Shown here piece after piece: positions 34,081 to 41,153 of a stretch of 64,000 nt of DNA (its first letter is position 1; each line of letters begins with the position of its first letter). Under the pieces are notes generated by a model. It had not been told where the DNA came from, ran no database searches, and saw only the letters and a list, made by a program, of their open reading frames with translations. The stretch lies in contig NZ_RSEB01000001.1 in NCBI RefSeq assembly GCF_003933745.1, positions 620,001 to 684,000 of the forward strand. Direction: 5' to 3'. The translations under genes and the position numbers were made by a program. The stretch comes from Glycomyces terrestris (GTDB lineage: Bacteria; Actinomycetota; Actinomycetes; Mycobacteriales; Micromonosporaceae).

Positions 34081-34503
34081 CTACTCCTTCCGGCTCTGCT
34101 CGGCCTCGCCCGCGGCCGTGTGGGCGCGCATGAGGCCGTCCATGAAGTTGGTGAGCTGCGCGGTGGCCTGGCTGCTGATCTCCTCGACCTGCTGGTTGAC
34201 GGCTTCGAGGTCGAGGTTGCCGACGCTGAGCTGGCGGTCCTTGAGGGTGGTGAGCGATTCGTTGACCGCGGCGGCGAGCTCCTGGGCGAGGATCTCCGAG
34301 CCCATGCGGAAGGCGATCGGGTTGAGGTAGATCGCGATCTCGGTGTTGGTCTTGGCGGTGACCTGGATCTGGCCTTCGGCGCGCTCGACGACCACGGGTT
34401 CGGCGTCGGCGGCGGCGTCCTGGCTCTCCTGTACCTGCTTGGACAGCTCCAAGGTCTGCTTGAGGAGGTCCGCGAACGGGCTCCCCGGAGTCGACTGCGC
34501 CAT
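34081..34503 (-). CDS. YbaB/EbfC-family protein heading the toxin operon
   Basis: 140 residues. The YbaB pattern is seen in ERAEGQIQVTAKTNTEIAIYLNP and the long amphipathic helix with LAAAVNESLTTLKDRQL. Classical YbaB binds DNA, but actinomycete versions often lead type VII cargo operons, where they may be chaperones for the WXG100-type proteins. GAGGGA precedes the ATG, and the upstream strand carries TAGGAT as a possible -10 about 35 bases before the start. First gene of a seven-gene operon that runs to 30867. Confidence 0.82.
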   Translation of the reverse strand: MAQSTPGSPFADLLKQTLELSKQVQESQDAAADAEPVVVERAEGQIQVTAKTNTEIAIYLNPIAFRMGSEILAQELAAAVNESLTTLKDRQLSVGNLDLEAVNQQVEEISSQATAQLTNFMDGLMRAHTAAGEAEQSRKE

Positions 34504-34622
34504 GATGTTCCCTCACTGATGTGCCGGGATGTCATCCTACACATCCGGTGCCGTCTCGGCCACGGTCCAGAAGCGGCCCAGGTGGAGCGGGAGGCCAGGT
34601 CACCGGGGCTGCCGGAGGGGCG

Positions 34623-34660
34623 GCGCCGGTCGCTGCGGGGCGAGCGGCAGCGACCGGCGC
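34623..34660 (-). terminator. 14-bp hairpin two bases after a stop codon
   Basis: Arms GCGCCGGTCGCTGC (34623-34636) and its complement (34647-34660) immediately follow the stop of the lipoprotein gene, and separate it from the toxin operon promoter. Confidence 0.75.
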
Positions 34661-34662
34661 GA

Positions 34663-35319
34663 CTATTCGGGTCCGGCCCGGTGCCGCAACTTGCGGACCA
34701 GGATCGCGGCGGCGAGGGCCAAGACAGCGGCCGCGCCGGCGCCGACGAGCCACGGCATCCACGCGGGGGCGGTGCGGCCGGTGACCGTGACGACGTCGAT
34801 GTCGGCCTCGACGTCGGTGATGTCCTTCGCCGTCATGATCCAGTCGCCGGAGCCGAACAGGTCGTTGGACTGCCGGAAGTCGTCCAGGTCCTCGTAGCGC
34901 CCGCCTTCGATGTCGATGAGCGCGGTCTCGCCGTCGCCGTCCCGGGCCACGTACACGGGCATCAACTCCAGGCTCGTGTCCTCGTACCTGACGAGGAGGA
35001 AGCGCATGAAGAACTCGGGATCGCTGCCCGCGAAGTCCTCGATCGCCTCGTAGGCGTCGGTGCCCGGCGAGCACTCCTCGATGTCCGTCTCCGCGCACGG
35101 GGCCGGGAAGAACAGGCTGCCGATGATCTGCTCGGGCGGCCCCATCGACGCGAGGTTCGCCATCCGGTCCTCGGCGGTCGACGCGGTCGGGTACACGTCG
35201 TTCTTCACGTCGTTCGACTCGACGTACTCCCCGGCGATGTTCGGCGGCGACTCCTCGGCACCGCAGGCGGCGGTGAGGAGGAGCGCCGCGGCGGCTGCGG
35301 CGGACAGGGCGGTTCTCAT
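34663..35319 (-). CDS. Secreted, membrane-anchored protein of unknown function
   Basis: 218 residues. A signal peptide (MRTALSAAAAAALLLTAACG) ends in a lipobox-like TAAC, though Thr at -3 is unusual. The acidic extracytoplasmic domain has a Cys pair (FPAPCAETDIEECSPG), and a C-terminal membrane helix (about 185-207) precedes a short basic tail. It could therefore be anchored at both ends. No family is recognised. It follows a four-helix membrane protein gene by 11 bases, with AAAGGA before the ATG; the two probably work together. Confidence 0.7.
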   Translation of the reverse strand: MRTALSAAAAAALLLTAACGAEESPPNIAGEYVESNDVKNDVYPTASTAEDRMANLASMGPPEQIIGSLFFPAPCAETDIEECSPGTDAYEAIEDFAGSDPEFFMRFLLVRYEDTSLELMPVYVARDGDGETALIDIEGGRYEDLDDFRQSNDLFGSGDWIMTAKDITDVEADIDVVTVTGRTAPAWMPWLVGAGAAAVLALAAAILVRKLRHRAGPE

Positions 35320-35330
35320 GGCGGTTCCTT

Positions 35331-35783
35331 TCACGCTTCGTCGTCTTCGGTCTTCGGCGTCCCGCGCTCCGCGGCCGCGATCGGGGTCTGCGCCGGGCCG
35401 CCGCCGTCGCACCAGTGCATCGTGTTGCGCCGGTAGAGGGACACGAAGACCAGCAGCCAGTAGAACCACAGCGCGGAGGTGCTCGACGGGTCCGTGCCGA
35501 CGGTCCGCATGGCCTCGACGAAGAAGAACGCGGTCAGGACGGCGGCGAAGACCAGCCCGGCGGTTCGGGCCCACCGCTTGCGGCGGGACAGGCCCACGAT
35601 CAACACCACCGACAAAATGCCGCCGGCCAAGAGGACGCCCCCGAGGACGAGGCTGAGGGCGAGCCAGGTCAGGCCGCTCAACAGGCTGAACAGGGCGTTC
35701 AAGCTGAGGAGCACGATCGCGGCGATCACGGTCCCGGGCATGCGGCGCAGGCTGGGGATCGCCTCTCGGGGCAGGTTGGTCAT
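35331..35783 (-). CDS. Four-helix membrane protein of unknown function
   Basis: 150 residues. Four hydrophobic segments (about 18-40, 43-65, 73-92, 103-116), with a basic loop LSRRKRWARTAG between the second and third and an acidic cytoplasmic tail. This looks like the generic small membrane proteins of actinomycetes, not a known enzyme. It is the first gene of a two-gene unit with the anchored protein that follows. Confidence 0.7.
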   Translation of the reverse strand: MTNLPREAIPSLRRMPGTVIAAIVLLSLNALFSLLSGLTWLALSLVLGGVLLAGGILSVVLIVGLSRRKRWARTAGLVFAAVLTAFFFVEAMRTVGTDPSSTSALWFYWLLVFVSLYRRNTMHWCDGGGPAQTPIAAAERGTPKTEDDEA

Positions 35784-35897
35784 GGCGGGCTCCTCGGGGC
35801 GGGTCGCCGGTGGTGCACCGACGCGTTGCGCTGGAACGCCTTTGTACCGCCGACCGGCCGGGACCCCTCCCGCCCGAATCGCGGCCGGGATGCGCAG

Positions 35898-35935
35898 AGG
35901 GCCGCGGCCTGCTCGTCACCGCAGGCCGCGGCCCT
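35898..35935 (-). terminator. 15-bp hairpin in a 301-base gap
   Basis: Arms AGGGCCGCGGCCTGC (35898-35912) and its complement (35921-35935), eight-base loop. It ends the two small genes at 36085-36757. The rest of the gap 35784-36084 shows only the promoter side of the next gene. Confidence 0.7.
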
Positions 35936-36084
35936 GGTCCCAGCTGCCGAGTGAATGCAGCGGGACCCCGACCGAGCCATCCACCATTGGCTCGGTTCTC
36001 GCGCTCCCTCGCCGGCGCGGGAAGGCCCGCCGGCGGGAGCGCGGGAGGCGGGGCGCGGTCCTGGGGGGACGCGCCCTGCCGGGT

Positions 36085-36441
36085 CTAATCGCTCGGACGC
36101 CAGCGCGCCGAGCCCTCGTCGCCTTTCCCGTGTTCGGCGACGAGTTCCTTGCAGCGCTTCAAGAGGTCCGGGCACCAGGGGTCGCCCCGCCAGGTCGGGG
36201 CCCACTCGGTCACGGGCTCGGCCTCGTCGGTGAAGCGGCAGCACTCGCGGGGCCCGGCCCCGTCGTCCACATCGAGCAGGTACTCGGTGGTCTTGGCGGG
36301 GTCGGCCGGATGCGAGCCGAGGCAGTAGAGCGTGAAGACGGCGGGGCCGCGGATGAAGTCGCCGATGTAGCCGTCGATTCCGGGCTTCCCATCGGATCTG
36401 AGGTTGTACGGGTCCTCATCGGGCACGGTCGAACTAGCCAT
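36085..36441 (-). CDS. Small cysteine-containing protein of unknown function
   Basis: 118 residues, no signal or membrane segment. Visible features are a Cys-bearing middle (FTLYCLGSHPADPAKTTEYL, GPRECCRF) and WRGDPWCPDLLKRCKELVAEH near the end; six Cys/His-type residues could bind metal, which is only a guess. The ATG lies inside the end of the previous gene (8-bp overlap). The two form a unit divergent from the XRE/DUF397 array. I do not recognise a family. Confidence 0.6.
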   Translation of the reverse strand: MASSTVPDEDPYNLRSDGKPGIDGYIGDFIRGPAVFTLYCLGSHPADPAKTTEYLLDVDDGAGPRECCRFTDEAEPVTEWAPTWRGDPWCPDLLKRCKELVAEHGKGDEGSARWRPSD

Positions 36442-36757
36442 TGCACACCCGCACAACACGATCCGGTCGCGGTGTGGCGCGCGGTGTGGGGCGCGGCCTG
36501 GTGTCGCGGGAGACGTAGGCGCGATAGGCCAGTTCCTCGAACTCCTCGCGCCACTCCTCGGGGTAGGCACCCCAGCCGCTTCCCCAACTCGCTTTCAGGT
36601 CACCGGAATTGAGGCCGGAGACGACGAGCGCGATGGTGGTCCGGTCGCCTGCGGGGTAGACGCGCATCGCCTCGGGCGCGACCGCGTTCGAGGCGCAGAC
36701 GTCGAACCACGATCCGTCTTTGGCGAATGAACCGCGCCGCACTTCCTTGTCAGCCAT
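36434..36757 (-). CDS. Small protein of unknown function, faintly DUF397-like
   Basis: 107 residues. AGGAG lies eight bases before the ATG. The first half (VRRGSFAKDGSWFDVCAS, then a VYPAGDR turn) loosely follows the DUF397 pattern of W-x-KSS, a Cys, then VRD, but the match is too weak to call. The C-terminus is Arg/Pro-rich. It is divergent from the XRE regulator and shares the palindrome at 36859-36873, so it may belong to the same regulatory unit. Confidence 0.6.
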   Translation of the reverse strand: MADKEVRRGSFAKDGSWFDVCASNAVAPEAMRVYPAGDRTTIALVVSGLNSGDLKASWGSGWGAYPEEWREEFEELAYRAYVSRDTRPRPTPRATPRPDRVVRVCNG

Positions 36758-36858
36758 TGGACAGCTCCTCTCAGCCACCAGTGAAGACCAACATAAGCGC
36801 AGGTCAGCGACGACTTCCAGCCCGAAATATCCTGGCGGGCAGGCCAAGTGGAATTCTT

Positions 36859-36873
36859 GGTGGAAATTCCACC
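36859..36873. promoter_or_regulatory. 15-bp palindrome in the divergent promoter of the XRE regulator
   Basis: GGTGGAA-A-TTCCACC is perfect; a second GTGGAA half lies ten bases to the left. TTGACA at 36885-36890 is a -35 candidate for the regulator gene. Likely operator of the XRE protein, serving both directions. Confidence 0.55.
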
Positions 36874-36915
36874 TTGGTTCGCGCTTGACATCCACGAATT
36901 CGACACTGGAAAAAT

Positions 36916-37722
36916 ATGCGCATGGGCGCAGGGTTCTTGCACGACGACCTCAGCAATCTCCTCACTCGCTGGCGCATCAGAGCTGGCTACACCAGCCGGG
37001 AGGCGGCCGCATACGACATCGGAACCACAAAGGACATCATCGGCTCATACGAGACTGGGAAGCTCCAGTACATGGAGCCGATGATCGTCGGCTGGCTCCT
37101 CCGGAAGTACGGCGCGCCGGAGTACGTGATCTCCGAGGCCGAAGCGAAGGCCAAGCAGATCCGGATGGGCTCGTCTAACACCTGGCGGTCCAACGGGCCA
37201 AGATGGTTCGAACGGCTGCGACAGCTTGAGCCGCTGGCGACTTCGATCGACATCTTCGAGGACACCTATGTCACGGGCCTCTTGCAGACTCGTGCCTACG
37301 GCCGCGCCATCATGGAAACCGGGGGCCAGTTGACGCTGACACAAATCGAAGCGTCTCTCGACCTTCGCGCCAAGCGCCGCGAGGCAGTTCTGGAGAGCGC
37401 AAATCCGGCAAAGCTGAGGGTGATTCAATCTCAGCAGTCGCTCGACTTGATGCAAGGGACTGATGTCTACGACGACCAGCTAGAGCAGCTCCAGGAAGAC
37501 AACAGGCGAGCGAATGTCGAGGTTTACCTTCTGCCGCCGCATGGCTTTCACCCCTCAATGGAAGGGCCCTACATGATCATCGGGTTCGAGGTTGGAGAGG
37601 AGCGCGATGTGGCGTACCACGAAGGTCCCTTCGGCGCGCACTACGAGGCGACCAAGAAGGAAATCGACCGGGTGCGTGCCGTATTCTCAGACACGCTCGC
37701 AGTAGCCGAGCGGCTGAGATGA
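36916..37722 (+). CDS. XRE-family regulator with DUF5753 (Scr1-type)
   Basis: 268 residues. The helix-turn-helix is in about 10-65 (LLTRWRIRAGYTSREAAAYDI, then GSYETGK), and DUF5753 fills about 95-265 (IDIFEDTYVTGLLQTRAYGRA, RREAVLESANPAKLRVIQS, VEVYLLPPHG). This is the actinomycete regulator always found with DUF397 genes; in streptomycetes such pairs affect antibiotic production and behave in part like toxin-antitoxin pairs. Base use is AT-richer than neighbouring genes, a sign of transfer. A second ATG two codons on is possible. It is followed by three DUF397 genes, 13 bases away. Confidence 0.92.
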   Translation: MRMGAGFLHDDLSNLLTRWRIRAGYTSREAAAYDIGTTKDIIGSYETGKLQYMEPMIVGWLLRKYGAPEYVISEAEAKAKQIRMGSSNTWRSNGPRWFERLRQLEPLATSIDIFEDTYVTGLLQTRAYGRAIMETGGQLTLTQIEASLDLRAKRREAVLESANPAKLRVIQSQQSLDLMQGTDVYDDQLEQLQEDNRRANVEVYLLPPHGFHPSMEGPYMIIGFEVGEERDVAYHEGPFGAHYEATKKEIDRVRAVFSDTLAVAERLR

Positions 37723-37735
37723 GTGGAGACCAGCA

Positions 37736-38032
37736 ATGCTGACAGAAAACTGGAAGAAGTCCTCCCGCAGCGGTAATCAAGGTGGCGCCTGCGTCGAAGC
37801 CCGCGCCCACTCGGGTGTGGCCCAGGTCCGGGACACCAAGCTCGGGGAGTCCTCCCCGATCCTGGAGGCTTCGGCCGCCGACTGGACGGCGCTCCTCGCT
37901 GCGGCGACACGCTTAGACGGAGTGCAAGACCAACGGCCCCCGCGTCACCGGGGGCCGTTCGGCTTCCAACCGGCGTTACATCCACGCCCACGGACCGGGT
38001 CAGTGCCATATTCTCAGACATGCTCGCGATGA
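37736..38032 (+). CDS. DUF397 protein, array copy 1
   Basis: 98 residues; the DUF397 domain is the first 60 (LTENWKKSSRSGNQGGACVE, then VAQVRDTKLGESSPIL and ADWTALLAAATRL). It has a single WKKSSRS module. Instead of stopping after the domain, the frame reads on through a terminator hairpin and into the duplicated regulator end, so about 35 C-terminal residues are probably not selected. GGAGA stands seven bases before the ATG. It belongs with the regulator upstream as its usual partner. Confidence 0.85.
   Translation: MLTENWKKSSRSGNQGGACVEARAHSGVAQVRDTKLGESSPILEASAADWTALLAAATRLDGVQDQRPPRHRGPFGFQPALHPRPRTGSVPYSQTCSR
37932..37959 (+). terminator. Hairpin inside the DUF397 array, copy 1
   Basis: Arms AACGGCCCCCG (37932-37942) and its complement (37949-37959), six-base loop. 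Repeated at 38313 with the same loop sequence. Confidence 0.65.
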
Positions 38033-38049
38033 CGGAGCGGCTGAGATGA
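37993..38049 (+). pseudogene. Remnant of the regulator's C-terminus, first duplicate
   Basis: Nineteen codons including the stop that translate to DRVSAIFSDMLAMTERLR, against DRVRAVFSDTLAVAERLR at the end of the intact regulator. It precedes DUF397 copy 2 by the same 13-base spacer, which shows the duplication junction lies inside the regulator gene. Confidence 0.85.
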
Positions 38050-38062
38050 GTGGAGACCAGCG

Positions 38063-38437
38063 ATGCTGACAGACGAATGGAAGAAGTCCTCCCGAAGCAA
38101 CAGCCAGGGTGGCGCCTGCCTTGAGGCACGGTGGAAGAAGTCCTCACAGAGCAACAACCAGGGTGGCGCCTGCGTCGAAGCCCGCGCTCACCAGGGCGTG
38201 GCCCAGGTCCGGGACACCAAGCTCGGGGAGTCCTCCCCGATCCTGGAGACCTCGGCCGCCGACTGGACGGCGTTCCTCGCTGCGGCGACACGCTTAGGCA
38301 GAATTAAGACCGACGGCCCCCGCGTCACCGGGGGCCGTTGGGCGTTACATCCCGCCCACGGATCGGGTCGGTGCCATATTCTCGGACACGCTCGCGATGG
38401 CCGAGCGGCTGACATGAGTGGAGACCAGCGATGCTGA
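38063..38437 (+). CDS. DUF397 protein, array copy 2
   Basis: 124 residues as read. Here the WKKSS module is doubled (WKKSSRSNSQGGACLEAR and then WKKSSQSNNQGGACVEAR), followed by the same VAQVRDTKLGESSPIL and ADWTAFLAAATRL blocks as copy 1. The frame again runs through a hairpin and a regulator remnant, ending inside the start of copy 3. The functional part is likely the first 75 residues. Same ribosome site and spacing as copy 1. Confidence 0.82.
   Translation: MLTDEWKKSSRSNSQGGACLEARWKKSSQSNNQGGACVEARAHQGVAQVRDTKLGESSPILETSAADWTAFLAAATRLGRIKTDGPRVTGGRWALHPAHGSGRCHILGHARDGRAADMSGDQRC
38313..38338 (+). terminator. Hairpin inside the DUF397 array, copy 2
   Basis: Arms ACGGCCCCCG (38313-38322) and its complement (38329-38338), six-base loop; duplicate of the hairpin at 37932. 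Confidence 0.6.
38361..38417 (+). pseudogene. Remnant of the regulator's C-terminus, second duplicate
   Basis: Nineteen codons including the stop: DRVGAIFSDTLAMAERLT. The last residue differs from the intact gene (Arg to Thr). It precedes DUF397 copy 3 by the same 13-base spacer. Confidence 0.85.
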
Positions 38438-38709
38438 CCGAAAACTGGAAGAAGTCTTCGCGCAGTAATGGCCAAGGGGGCCAGTGCCTCGAAGCGCGGT
38501 GGAAGAAGTCCTCGCGCAGCAATGGCCAAGGTGGTGCCTGCGTCGAAGCCCGCGCTCACGAGGGTGTGGCCCAGGTCCGGGACACCAAGCTCGGGGAGTC
38601 CTCCCCGATCCTGGAGACCTCGGCCGCCGACTGGACGGCGTTCCTCGTCGCGGCGACACGCTTAGACAGAGTGTGCAAGGCTCGGCACCCGGTCTGGGGG
38701 TGGCGATAA
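38431..38709 (+). CDS. DUF397 protein, array copy 3
   Basis: 92 residues. The WKKSS module is doubled, as in copy 2, with the two repeats now nearly identical (WKKSSRSNGQGGQCLEAR, WKKSSRSNGQGGACVEAR). The rest matches copy 2 (TKLGESSPIL, ADWTAFLVAATRL). No terminator or remnant follows, so this is the distal end of the array. The ending DRVCKARHPVWGWR is unrelated to copies 1 and 2. Confidence 0.83.
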   Translation: MLTENWKKSSRSNGQGGQCLEARWKKSSRSNGQGGACVEARAHEGVAQVRDTKLGESSPILETSAADWTAFLVAATRLDRVCKARHPVWGWR

Positions 38710-38754
38710 GTCATCGCGGTAGAGGCGCCCCTCGGCCGTGCCCGTTCGGCCACG

Positions 38755-39357
38755 TCAGGGGAACTCGATGCGGGCGTTGACGAGCGTGGTGTACCAGTCG
38801 GTCTCGGTGAAGTCGGCCTGGTCCTCTTCTCCCAGGTAGACGTCGATGTGGTGTTCGCCGCCGAGGCCGGGGGTGAACTCGTCCTCGATGATCCAGTCGG
38901 CGGCTTGAAGCTCCTCGCACACCTCGGCGGTGACGTCCTCGGCGTCGCCGCAGTCGGCGATGCGCAGGCGGGTGCCTTCCGGGAGCACATCGGGGTCGGC
39001 GGCGGCGGAGACGAAGGGCCGCAAGGGGTCGCCGTGCGAATTGCGCGGCTCGGTGTCGAGCCAATAGCCGGTGTCGTAGGACCAGTTGAGGTAGTCCCCC
39101 GCGTGCTCGCCGCTGGTGATGCGGCCGGTGCCCTCGTCCTCGACGGCCTGCACGAAGTCCTCCGGGTAGCTGCCGAGGGGGTCGTCACCGCCCTCGCACT
39201 CGATCGTGGGGCACCCGGTGACCGCGACCGGCGCGCCGTCGTGGAAGGACTCGACGGCGGTGTAGTAGACCGTGACCTCCCAGCCCGGTTCGGGTTCCGT
39301 TGCGGTGCAGCCGGTCAGGGCCAGCGCGAAAAGCGCGGTCGGGATCAGGGGTCGCAT
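38755..39357 (-). CDS. Lipoprotein with a possible double-psi beta-barrel (3D-like) domain
   Basis: 200 residues. Signal and lipobox are clear (MRPLIPTALFALALTGC). The exported part has an opening WEVTVYYTAVESF, two Cys pairs (GCPTIEC, DCGDAEDVTAEVC), a GTRLRIADCG strand and GGEHHIDVYLGEE near the end. This order (YYT start, G-x-L-x-I-x-DCG, then HIDVY) recalls the 3D/RlpA-type double-psi barrel used in wall-acting proteins, but the aspartate triad cannot be confirmed. It is convergent with the DUF397 array. Confidence 0.7.
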   Translation of the reverse strand: MRPLIPTALFALALTGCTATEPEPGWEVTVYYTAVESFHDGAPVAVTGCPTIECEGGDDPLGSYPEDFVQAVEDEGTGRITSGEHAGDYLNWSYDTGYWLDTEPRNSHGDPLRPFVSAAADPDVLPEGTRLRIADCGDAEDVTAEVCEELQAADWIIEDEFTPGLGGEHHIDVYLGEEDQADFTETDWYTTLVNARIEFP

Positions 39358-39390
39358 GACCGGAGTATGGCCCCCGGCCGCAAGCCGCGC

Positions 39391-39414
39391 GGCCGCGCGA
39401 GGGCTCGCGCGGCC
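39391..39414 (-). terminator. 11-bp hairpin after the ABC exporter genes
   Basis: Arms GGCCGCGCGAG (39391-39401) and its complement (39404-39414), 27 bases after the stop of the second half-transporter. Confidence 0.55.
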
Positions 39415-39440
39415 CCGCCGCAGGCGCACCGGGGCGTCGG

Positions 39441-41153
39441 TCAGGAGCGGCCCTTCGTCCACAGGCTCCAGGCGCGGGCGTACGGGCCGTCGGCCGCTGC
39501 GAGGTCGTCGTGGGCGCCTTCTTCCACGATGCGGCCCTTCTCCATCACCACGATGCGGTCGGCGCGGGCGGCCTGGTCGAGGCGGTGCGCGACGAGGAGG
39601 CCGGCGCGGCCGTCGAGGGCGGCCGCGGAGGCGTGGTCAAGGGCCGCCGAGTCGGCGCTGCCCGCTTCAGACGTGGCCTCGTCGAGGACCGCGAGGGGCG
39701 GGTCGAGGAGCACGACGCGGGCGAGCGCGAGCGACTGCGCCTGCGCGGGGGTGAGCTCGGTGCCGCGGTCGCCGATGCCGGTGTCGAGGCCCTCGGGGAG
39801 GTTCAGGAGCGATTCGGCGCCGACGCGGCGCAGGGCCGCTTCGAGTTCGGCGTCGCTCGCGCCGGGCTTGACGAGGTCGAGGTTCTCGCGGAGGGTCCCG
39901 TCGAAGACGTGGACCTCCTGGGTGACGAGGGCGGCCGTGCCCGCGACCCGGCCCGCGGCGGGGTCGAGGACGCCGGCGACGATCGCGGCGAGCGTGGACT
40001 TCCCGGCGCCGGAGGAGCCGACGAGGGCGACGGTCTCGGTGGGGCCGATGCGCAGCGAGACGCCGTCGAGCACGGGGTGGCCGGGGACGTACTCGAAGCG
40101 GATGCCGGAGGCGTCGGCGGCGGCGTCCTGCGGCTGCGGGCGTTCGGCGGCGGTGTACTCGTCGGCGTGGATGACGCCCACGATACGGCGCATGGAGGCG
40201 AGCGAGGACTGGAGCTCGTCGACGACGAACATGAGCTCGTTGATGGGGCCGAAGAGGCGCAGGAAGAACAGCATCGCGGTGGTGGCCGCGCCGACGCTGC
40301 CCTGGCCTTCGCGCACCAGCCAGAAGCCGACGACGAGGATCGAGCTCATGCCGAGGAACTCGGCGAGGTTGATGCGGGCGAAGAAGCCGTTGATGATCGT
40401 GCGGGCGCGTACGGACCAGATGCTGACGGCCCAGGAGGCGAGGAGGATGCGCTTGCCGTGGGGGCGGGCGAGGCCGAAGGCGTGGACGGTCTCGATGCCG
40501 CGCAGGGAGGCGAGGAGGTGCTGGGCGCGGGTGGCCATGGCGGCGCGCTCGGCCTCGTACACCTGCGGGGCGTTGCGGCGGTGCCAGCGCAGCGTCCAGA
40601 CGTAGACGGGGATGACGAGGACGAGCGCGGTGACCGCGAAGCGCCAGTCGAGGACGGCGATGCCGACGACGGTGGTCGCGATCGTGAAGGCCGAGCCGGT
40701 GACGGCGGGGACGACGAGCGGGGCGGACTCGGCGATGACGGCGACGTCGTCGCCCGCGCGGGAGACGAGGTCGCCGGCGCCGGCGCGTTCGAGGGCGGCG
40801 CGCGGGAGGGCGAGGCCGCGGGCGACCATGCGCTCGCGGGTGGAGGCGAGGACGCGCTCGACGAGGCGGGTGGCGCCGACCTGGCCGAGGCCGTCGAAGA
40901 GCGCGGCGAACAGGGCCCCGGCGGCGATGGTGGCGGCGAGGAGCCAGATGCGTTCGGCGCCTTGGGATTCGGCGACGACGTCGACGAGGTCGCCGAGGGC
41001 CCAGGGGGTGGCGAGGCCGGCGGTGGCGCCGAGGGTGAGGAGGACGACGACGCCGACGACCTTCCACGTGCCGCCCTTGAGGGCGAGGCGGACCTCGGAG
41101 CGGACCTGGGCGGCGGTGGCGAGCGGGAGGGTCTCGCGGGTGTCGTCGCTCAT
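39441..41153 (-). CDS. ABC exporter half-transporter with intact Walker motifs and degenerate signature
   Basis: 570 residues: a six-helix type-I exporter domain (about 25-325) and an ATPase (about 350-565). Walker A is intact (GSSGAGKST at 379-387), as are Walker B with catalytic Glu (VLDEATS, 489-495) and the H-loop (LLVAHRLD, His523). The signature, normally LSGGQ, is LTPAQAQ (467-473). It starts in the upstream partner's stop (ATGA). The partner has the opposite pattern, so only one of the two ATP sites in the heterodimer can work. By type it exports or, as IrtAB does, imports a siderophore or drug. Confidence 0.92.
   Translation of the reverse strand: MSDDTRETLPLATAAQVRSEVRLALKGGTWKVVGVVVLLTLGATAGLATPWALGDLVDVVAESQGAERIWLLAATIAAGALFAALFDGLGQVGATRLVERVLASTRERMVARGLALPRAALERAGAGDLVSRAGDDVAVIAESAPLVVPAVTGSAFTIATTVVGIAVLDWRFAVTALVLVIPVYVWTLRWHRRNAPQVYEAERAAMATRAQHLLASLRGIETVHAFGLARPHGKRILLASWAVSIWSVRARTIINGFFARINLAEFLGMSSILVVGFWLVREGQGSVGAATTAMLFFLRLFGPINELMFVVDELQSSLASMRRIVGVIHADEYTAAERPQPQDAAADASGIRFEYVPGHPVLDGVSLRIGPTETVALVGSSGAGKSTLAAIVAGVLDPAAGRVAGTAALVTQEVHVFDGTLRENLDLVKPGASDAELEAALRRVGAESLLNLPEGLDTGIGDRGTELTPAQAQSLALARVVLLDPPLAVLDEATSEAGSADSAALDHASAAALDGRAGLLVAHRLDQAARADRIVVMEKGRIVEEGAHDDLAAADGPYARAWSLWTKGRS

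Noticed and set aside
37736-38709. CRISPR or intein-like repeats in the DUF397 region
   Set aside because: The repeats are coding duplications with regulator remnants; no spacer-like structure is present.
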